Shown here in pieces: positions 59,207 to 64,000 of a stretch of 64,000 bases of DNA. The notes below the pieces were generated by a model. That model did not search any database. It was given only the letters and a program-made list of their open reading frames with translations, and was not told the DNA's origin. Numbering within the stretch: the first letter of the stretch is position 1; each line of letters begins with the position of its first letter. The position numbers and the translations under genes are program-made. Origin of the DNA: Paracoccus shanxieyensis (GTDB taxonomy: Bacteria > Pseudomonadota > Alphaproteobacteria > Rhodobacterales > Rhodobacteraceae); assembly GCF_009711265.1 (NCBI RefSeq), contig NZ_WMII01000008.1:1-64000 (forward strand), in the 5' to 3' direction.

Positions 59207-60583
59207 TCAGAAGAAGTCGATCGAGACCTGAAGCAGGCGCTCGACCTCGGGAACATCGGCGGCAAGGGCAAAGATCACGATGATATCGCCCTCGTCGATG
59301 CGCAGATCGCCGCTGGGCTTGACCACGCGCTGGCCTTTCTGCACCGCGCCCAGCAGCACGCCTTCGGGAAATTCGATATCGCGGATCGGCCGCCCGGCAA
59401 TGGGCGAGGTCGACAGCACCTGCGCCTCGATCACCTCGGCCTCGGCATCGCCGATGGAATAGATGTCGCGCACCCGGCCATGCCGGATATGACGCAGGAT
59501 GGTCGAGACCGTGCTGGCACGCGGATTGATGAAGGCGTCGATATCCAAAGGCTCCATCAGCGTCATCAGCGTCGGATCGTTGACCAGCGAAATCGCCAGC
59601 TTCGCCCCCGCCTGCTTGGCCCGGACGGCGGCGAGGATATTGGTCTTGTCGTCATCGGTGATCGCCAGCACCGCGTCAGCGCGCGGCACGGCTGCCTCTT
59701 CCAGAAGCTCCGCCGACAGCCCGTCGCCGTTCAGCACGATGGTGCGGTTCAGCGCATCGGCCGCATCCTCGGCCCGGCCCCGGTCGCGTTCGATCAGACG
59801 CACCCTGACCCGGTCCGGCCGCGCCTCCAGCGCCTGAGCGACGGCAAGCCCGACATTGCCCGCGCCGATGATGACGACGCTGTTCTGTTTTTCAGCGGGC
59901 TTGCCAAAGATCTCCAGCGTGCGCGGCACATCCTCGCTGAGGGTAAAGACATAGATCTGGTCGCCGGCGAACAGCTGATCGCCCGGCTCGGGCGCAAACA
60001 ACCGCCCGCCGCGCCTGACCCCGGCCACGATGGCCGACAGGCTGGTGAACATCTCGTCAAGCTGGCGCAGGGGGGTGTTCAGCACCGGACTGTCCGGATC
60101 CAGCGAGATGCCCAGCAGATGCAGCTTGCCACCGATGAAGGTCTCGGCATCGAAGGTCGAGGGCGCGGAAAGCCGCTGCAACGCGGCACGGGCCACCTCG
60201 CGCTCGGGGCTGATGACGACATCGATGGGCAGATGGTCGGTGCGATACAGATCCGACCAGATCGCATCCAGATAGGCCGAACTGCGCAGCCGGGCGATCT
60301 TTCGCGAGACCTGAAAGACGGAATGCGCCACCTGACAGGTGACCATGTTCACCTCATCGGAATGGGTGGCGGCGATGATCAGATCGGCATCGCGCGCCCC
60401 TGCCCGGTCCAACACGTCGGGATGGCTGGCAAAGCCGGTGACGCCCTGCACATCCAGCGCATCGGTGGCGCGGCGGATCAGCTCGGCATTGGTGTCGATG
60501 ATGGTGACATCGTTGCGCTCGCCCGAAAGATGCCGCGCGATATGCCAGCCGACCTGACCGGCCCCGCAGATGATGATCTTCAT
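59207..60583 (-). CDS. trkA: Trk system potassium uptake protein TrkA
   Basis: The 458-residue cytoplasmic protein gates TrkH. It has two RCK units, each with an NAD-binding Rossmann fold (IICGAGQVGWHIA near residue 3 and VVIIGAGNVGLAVA near residue 237) followed by a TrkA-C domain. Its place downstream of ntrX is the typical alphaproteobacterial ntrYX-trkA order. The 328-base gap before it (60584-60911) holds no gene, only the dispersed repeat. Confidence 0.96.
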   Translation of the reverse strand: MKIIICGAGQVGWHIARHLSGERNDVTIIDTNAELIRRATDALDVQGVTGFASHPDVLDRAGARDADLIIAATHSDEVNMVTCQVAHSVFQVSRKIARLRSSAYLDAIWSDLYRTDHLPIDVVISPEREVARAALQRLSAPSTFDAETFIGGKLHLLGISLDPDSPVLNTPLRQLDEMFTSLSAIVAGVRRGGRLFAPEPGDQLFAGDQIYVFTLSEDVPRTLEIFGKPAEKQNSVVIIGAGNVGLAVAQALEARPDRVRVRLIERDRGRAEDAADALNRTIVLNGDGLSAELLEEAAVPRADAVLAITDDDKTNILAAVRAKQAGAKLAISLVNDPTLMTLMEPLDIDAFINPRASTVSTILRHIRHGRVRDIYSIGDAEAEVIEAQVLSTSPIAGRPIRDIEFPEGVLLGAVQKGQRVVKPSGDLRIDEGDIIVIFALAADVPEVERLLQVSIDFF

Positions 60584-60684
60584 GCCGTCCCCGATGCGCC
60601 GCTGCTTGTCCGCGATCCTAACCTGCCGCGCGGCCGACCGGTATAGCGAAAACCATGACCGTCCCGCTGGCTGAAATGCCGCAT

Positions 60685-60878
60685 GAGTATTTGAAGAACG
60701 AAGAAGCCGTTAAGGCGGGCTTAACCTTGCGGCTTTATGGTGGTCGGCGCGGTACAGGCTGGAGAGCCGATGACCGCGAACGGAGAAGCCGCCCCGGCCA
60801 TTGGGCAAAAACCCGTCCCGCCTGACCCGCGGGGGTGGTCGGGGCGCAACCTTCAGTTTCTTCGTTCCTCAAATACTC
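60685..60878 (+). repeat. MITE-like dispersed repeat, copy B
   Basis: This 194-base element in the gap between ntrX and trkA begins GAGTATTTGAAGAACGAAG and ends with the inverse, CTTCGTTCCTCAAATACTC, so it has inverted ends of about 21 bases. It also holds a small perfect stem, GTTAAG-N5-CTTAAC, near the left end. It matches copy A at 17407-17598 (opposite strand) throughout, best over GCGGTACAGGCTGG, GAGCCGATGACCGC and GTGGTCGGGGCGCAAC. No target-site duplication is clear. No protein is encoded. Confidence 0.65.
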
Positions 60879-60911
60879 ATTGCAGCCGTGCCACCCGCGC
60901 CATGGCCGGGG

Positions 60912-62300
60912 TTATTTGCCCATCATCTCTTCCTCGGCGCGCATGCCGCCGACCACGCCCAGCGATTTCAGCTTGCGGTGCAGGGCCGAGCGTTCCATGC
61001 CGACGAATTGCGCGGTGCGGCTGATATTGCCGCCGAAGCGGTTGATCTGGGCCAGCAGGTATTCGCGCTCGAACAGCTCGCGGGCTTCGCGCAGGGCAAG
61101 GCTGGTGATCTGCGGGCCAAGAGCCAGCGCATCGCCCGAAGCGCCGGCGCTGCCCTGGCTTTCCAGCTCGGCGGGCTGGATCGGGCCGGTGCCATCTCCA
61201 AGGATCAGCACGCGTTCGATCACGTTGCGCAATTGGCGGATGTTTCCGGGCCAGGACATGGCCTGCAGCGTCGCAAGGGTCTCTTCGGGCAGATCGCGCT
61301 GCGGCAGGCCTTGGGCCGCGTGGAAATGTTCAATGAAATGTTCCGCCAGCAGCAGGATGTCGTCGCGCCGTTCCGACAGCGAGGGCACGGCGACAGGCAC
61401 CACGTTCAGCCGGTCGTAAAGCTCCTGCCGGAAGCGGCCTGCCGCGATCTCGACCGCCAGATCACGATTGGTCGAGGAGATGACGCGCAGATCGACCCGC
61501 ACCTTGTCGGTGCCACCCGCGCGCTGGAACTGTTGTTCGGTCAGTACGCGCAGGATCTTGGGTTGCGTGCCCAGCGGCATGTCGGCCACTTCGTCGAAAT
61601 AGATCACGCCGCCATGAGCCTGTTCCAGCAGGCCCGGCTCGATCCCGCGTTCGGGGGTTTCGCGACCGAACAAGATCTCTTCCAGATGTTCGGGTTCGAC
61701 CGTGGCGCAGGGCACGGTGATGAAGGGCGCGCGCGCCCGGGCGCTGTGGGCATGCACATAGCGCGCGGCCAGTTCCTTGCCTGCGCCCGGCTCGCCCGTC
61801 AGCATCACCCGGCCATTCGATTTCGACACCTTGTCCAGTTGTTCGCGCAGCCGCCGGAACTGCGCCGAATTGCCCAGCATCTCGCCCGAGCGGGCCTCGC
61901 CGCGTTTCAGCGTGGTGTTTTCCCGCCGCAGCCGCGAGGTTTCCATCGCGCGGCGGATCACCACCAGCAACTGGTCGATATTGAAGGGCTTTTCGATGAA
62001 GTCATAGGCGCCCTGCTTGATCGCCGCGACCGCGATCTCGATATTGCCATGCCCCGAGATGATGACCACCGGCACGTCGGGATTGTTGCGCTTGACCTGT
62101 TTCAGGATGTCGATCCCGTCCATCTTGCTGTCCTTCAGCCAGATATCCAGAATCATCAGCGCAGGTTCGCCCACGTTCAGCTCGGCCACGGCCTGATCCG
62201 AATTCGCAGCCATGCGCGTCTGGAACCCTTCGTCGCGCAGAATGTCGGCGATCAGCTCGCGGATGTCTTTTTCGTCGTCGACGATAAGGATGTCACTCAT
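60912..62300 (-). CDS. ntrX: NtrX nitrogen/redox response regulator
   Basis: The 462-residue regulator has a receiver domain with phospho-acceptor Asp52 (LMILDIWLKDS), an AAA+ domain with Walker A GEPGAGKE (169-176) and Walker B YFDEVAD (234-240), and a Fis-type DNA-binding end (NISRTAQFVGMERSALHRKL). The GAFTGA loop needed to contact sigma-54 is absent: the region after LFG reads RETPERGIEPGLLEQAHGG. This suggests work with the sigma-70-type polymerase or as a repressor. Its start overlaps the ntrY stop. Confidence 0.95.
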   Translation of the reverse strand: MSDILIVDDEKDIRELIADILRDEGFQTRMAANSDQAVAELNVGEPALMILDIWLKDSKMDGIDILKQVKRNNPDVPVVIISGHGNIEIAVAAIKQGAYDFIEKPFNIDQLLVVIRRAMETSRLRRENTTLKRGEARSGEMLGNSAQFRRLREQLDKVSKSNGRVMLTGEPGAGKELAARYVHAHSARARAPFITVPCATVEPEHLEEILFGRETPERGIEPGLLEQAHGGVIYFDEVADMPLGTQPKILRVLTEQQFQRAGGTDKVRVDLRVISSTNRDLAVEIAAGRFRQELYDRLNVVPVAVPSLSERRDDILLLAEHFIEHFHAAQGLPQRDLPEETLATLQAMSWPGNIRQLRNVIERVLILGDGTGPIQPAELESQGSAGASGDALALGPQITSLALREARELFEREYLLAQINRFGGNISRTAQFVGMERSALHRKLKSLGVVGGMRAEEEMMGK

Positions 62301-64000
62301 TTCACTGGATCCTGCTCATGTTTCTGGCGCCGTGCGGACAGGCGCACCGGCTGGCGTTCTCGGGGCAGACGGATTTCGGCCATGGCGCCCTGCTGTCCGG
62401 GCGCGTCGCCCAAGGTCAGGCTGCCGCCATGTTCCTCGACGATCTTCTTGCAAATGGGCAGGCCCAGGCCAGTGCCGCCCTGTTTCATCGTGACATAAGG
62501 TTCAAACAGCCGCGAGCGGTCCTCGGGCAGGCCGGTGCCGTTATCGGTGATGCGGATCGTCACCGCATCGGGCGCGGCCTGCATCTGCACGCGGACCTGC
62601 GGCTGCCAGCCCACGGGCGGGTCGGCGCGCATTTCGTCAAGCGCCTCGCCCGCGTTCTTCAGCAGGTTGGTAAAGACCTGCCGCATCATGCCCTGATCGG
62701 CATCGACGATGACCGGCTCGGCGGGAATGTCGCTGACCAGCGCGCCCTGCAACGCATCGCGCTGCATCAGTTCGGCATCGCGCAGCAGCTTGGCGATGTC
62801 GGTTTCCTTGCGGTCGGGTTCCGGCATCCGGGCAAAGCGCGAGAATTCGTCGACGATCCGGCGCAGGTCATTGGTCTGGCGGATGATGACTTCGGTATAT
62901 TGTTCCAGCGTGTCGCGCTCATCCCCCGCGATGGGGCTGAACTTGCGGCGCAGGCGTTCGGCGGACAGCTGGATCGGCGTCAGCGGGTTCTTGATCTCAT
63001 GCGCGACGCGGCGCGCCACATCGCCCCATGCCGCCATGCGCTGCGCCGAGACCAGATCCGTCACATCGTCCAGCGCCACGACATAGCCTTCCAGCCCGCC
63101 CGCCGCGCCGCGCCGGATGGCCATGCGCACCAGCAGGCTTTCGATGCGCCCGTCGCGGTTCAGGCGGATTTCGTCCTGCACGGATTCGTTGACGGACTGG
63201 CCCAGCTTGTCAAAGAGCGGCGCGAATTCGGGCGCGACCTCGGACAGCAGCCGGTCATGCGCCTGCGCCGGTTCGATCCCCAGAAGCCGCGAGGCCGAGC
63301 GGTTCAGAAAGTCGATTTCCCCGGCCGCATCCAGCCCGATCACCCCCGCCGTGACCGAGGACAGCACGCTGTCGAACAGCCGCCGCTGATCGTCCGCCGT
63401 GCGGTAGCTTTCGACCAGTTCCTGATGCTGGGTTTTCAGCTGGCGCGTCATGCGGTTGAAGCTTTGGCCCAGCGTCTGGATTTCGTCGCCGGTATCGGGT
63501 TCGGGGATCTGCAGATCCAGATTGCCCTTGCCGACCTGCTCCGACGCCTCGGCCAGCCGACCGATGGGACGCGACAGGCGGTCGGCGAACCACAGGCCCA
63601 GCCACATGGCGGCCACGACCAGAAGCAGCGCAAAGCCCAGATACAGCAGCGAAAAGCGCAAAAGCACCTTGCCCCGGTCGGCTTCAAGCTGCTGATACTG
63701 GCCGACGCTCTGGCGCGTGTCGTCCAGCAGGCTCAGCAGCTTGCCGTCCACATCGCGCGTGACATACAGGAACCGGTCGGCCAGCGGCGGCAGCGGCACA
63801 AGCGCGCGGAATTCGTTGTTCTGCCAGTCCTGGATCAGCACCAGCCCCTGCGATTTGGCCTGATCGAAATCACCGGGGGCGGGCTGTTCATACCAGAACT
63901 GATAGCTGCGTTCGCCCCGCGCGCGGATCGTGCCGCGCCCGTCGATGATATAGGCCTCGCGCAGGCCGCGCTGGATCTGGGCCTGATAATCGCCCAGAAG
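62297..64000 (-). CDS. ntrY: NtrY sensor histidine kinase (5'-truncated by the window edge)
   Basis: The visible 567 residues are the C-terminal part of NtrY; the frame stays open to base 64000, so the start lies outside. Present are the end of the periplasmic domain, a transmembrane helix (LLYLGFALLLVVAAMWLGLW), HAMP, PAS (SVTAGVIGLDAAGEIDFLNR), the histidine box RVAHEIKNPLTPIQLSAERL and the ATP-binding boxes (FTNLLKNAGEAL, ITDNGTGLP, GGTGLGLPICKKI). It would sense an envelope or redox signal and phosphorylate NtrX, with which it overlaps (ATGA). Confidence 0.96.
   Translation of the reverse strand, partial: LLGDYQAQIQRGLREAYIIDGRGTIRARGERSYQFWYEQPAPGDFDQAKSQGLVLIQDWQNNEFRALVPLPPLADRFLYVTRDVDGKLLSLLDDTRQSVGQYQQLEADRGKVLLRFSLLYLGFALLLVVAAMWLGLWFADRLSRPIGRLAEASEQVGKGNLDLQIPEPDTGDEIQTLGQSFNRMTRQLKTQHQELVESYRTADDQRRLFDSVLSSVTAGVIGLDAAGEIDFLNRSASRLLGIEPAQAHDRLLSEVAPEFAPLFDKLGQSVNESVQDEIRLNRDGRIESLLVRMAIRRGAAGGLEGYVVALDDVTDLVSAQRMAAWGDVARRVAHEIKNPLTPIQLSAERLRRKFSPIAGDERDTLEQYTEVIIRQTNDLRRIVDEFSRFARMPEPDRKETDIAKLLRDAELMQRDALQGALVSDIPAEPVIVDADQGMMRQVFTNLLKNAGEALDEMRADPPVGWQPQVRVQMQAAPDAVTIRITDNGTGLPEDRSRLFEPYVTMKQGGTGLGLPICKKIVEEHGGSLTLGDAPGQQGAMAEIRLPRERQPVRLSARRQKHEQDPVK

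Noticed and set aside
57820..59283. Plus-strand open frame of 487 codons opposite trkH
   Set aside because: Translates to His/Arg/Gln-rich sequence without motifs and mirrors the hydrophobic trkH codons; antisense artefact.
60801..62498. Plus-strand open frame of 565 codons opposite ntrX
   Set aside because: Antisense to a regulator with all motifs in place; begins inside the dispersed repeat; no Shine-Dalgarno site.
1..64000. tRNA, rRNA, CRISPR array or integrase/attachment site
   Set aside because: Gaps between genes were read on both strands; no cloverleaf ending in a CCA-type arm, no regularly spaced repeats of CRISPR size and no integrase were found. The GTA cluster is a domesticated set and has no recombination module.

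Overview
This is a GC-rich chromosomal segment of an alphaproteobacterium of the Rhodobacteraceae, most likely Paracoccus or a close relative. The basis is: an F1-ATPase zeta inhibitor (formerly DUF1476), a hallmark of Paracoccus-type ATP synthases; paired b and b' subunits in the Fo operon; a Rhodobacter-type gene transfer agent (GTA) cluster; the ntrY-ntrX-trkA-trkH-hfq-hflX order typical of alphaproteobacteria; and FdsGBACD-type NAD-dependent formate dehydrogenase. Genus is inferred from gene content only. No rRNA, tRNA or CRISPR array was found.

Layout. 1-0.4 kb: C-terminal remnant of a DUF3885 gene. 0.4-4.5 kb: divergent rnr and a membrane-anchored FMN glutamate-synthase-like oxidoreductase. 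4.5-11.3 kb: lysR-fdsG-fdsB-fdsA-fdsC(fdhD)-fdsD, linked by repeated ATGA stop/start overlaps, with a strong dyad between lysR and fdsG. 11.4-14.6 kb: purS, purC, the zeta inhibitor, a hexapeptide acetyltransferase and two hotdog thioesterases. 14.7-21.7 kb: two MerR regulators followed by a beta-oxidation set (acyl-CoA dehydrogenase, GST, thiolase, FadB-like bifunctional enzyme). 21.8-24.2 kb: adenosine-kinase-like PfkB, nth and ogt. 24.3-27.9 kb: an OmpA lipoprotein, strong terminators, and the Fo operon atpI-atpB-atpE-atpF'-atpF. 28-32.4 kb: ArsR, 5'-nucleotidase, DUF952-pyrD and cysE.

32.4-47.0 kb is a complete, apparently intact GTA structural cluster on the minus strand. It runs from small terminase (g1) through large terminase, portal, protease, capsid, connectors, tail, hub, peptidase and the 1297-residue g15 protein to a DUF2793 fibre-like protein. 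A recognisable promoter lies upstream of g1. A candidate intrinsic terminator sits in the leader and another between g2 and g3, suggesting control at the level of termination.

47.2-49.7 kb: mltG and fabF. 49.9-54.8 kb: a plus-strand run of TelA, a DUF2927 lipoprotein, an SPFH protein with a C-terminal GYF_2 domain and a membrane-anchored double zinc-ribbon protein; this looks like a membrane-stress module of unknown job. 54.8-64 kb: a PfkB sugar kinase, then hflX, hfq, trkH, trkA, ntrX and 5'-truncated ntrY on the minus strand.

A previously unflagged feature is a MITE-like repeat of about 190 bp with inverted ends, present twice (17.4-17.6 kb and 60.7-60.9 kb). Isolated copies of its end motif sit beside three hairpins or terminators.
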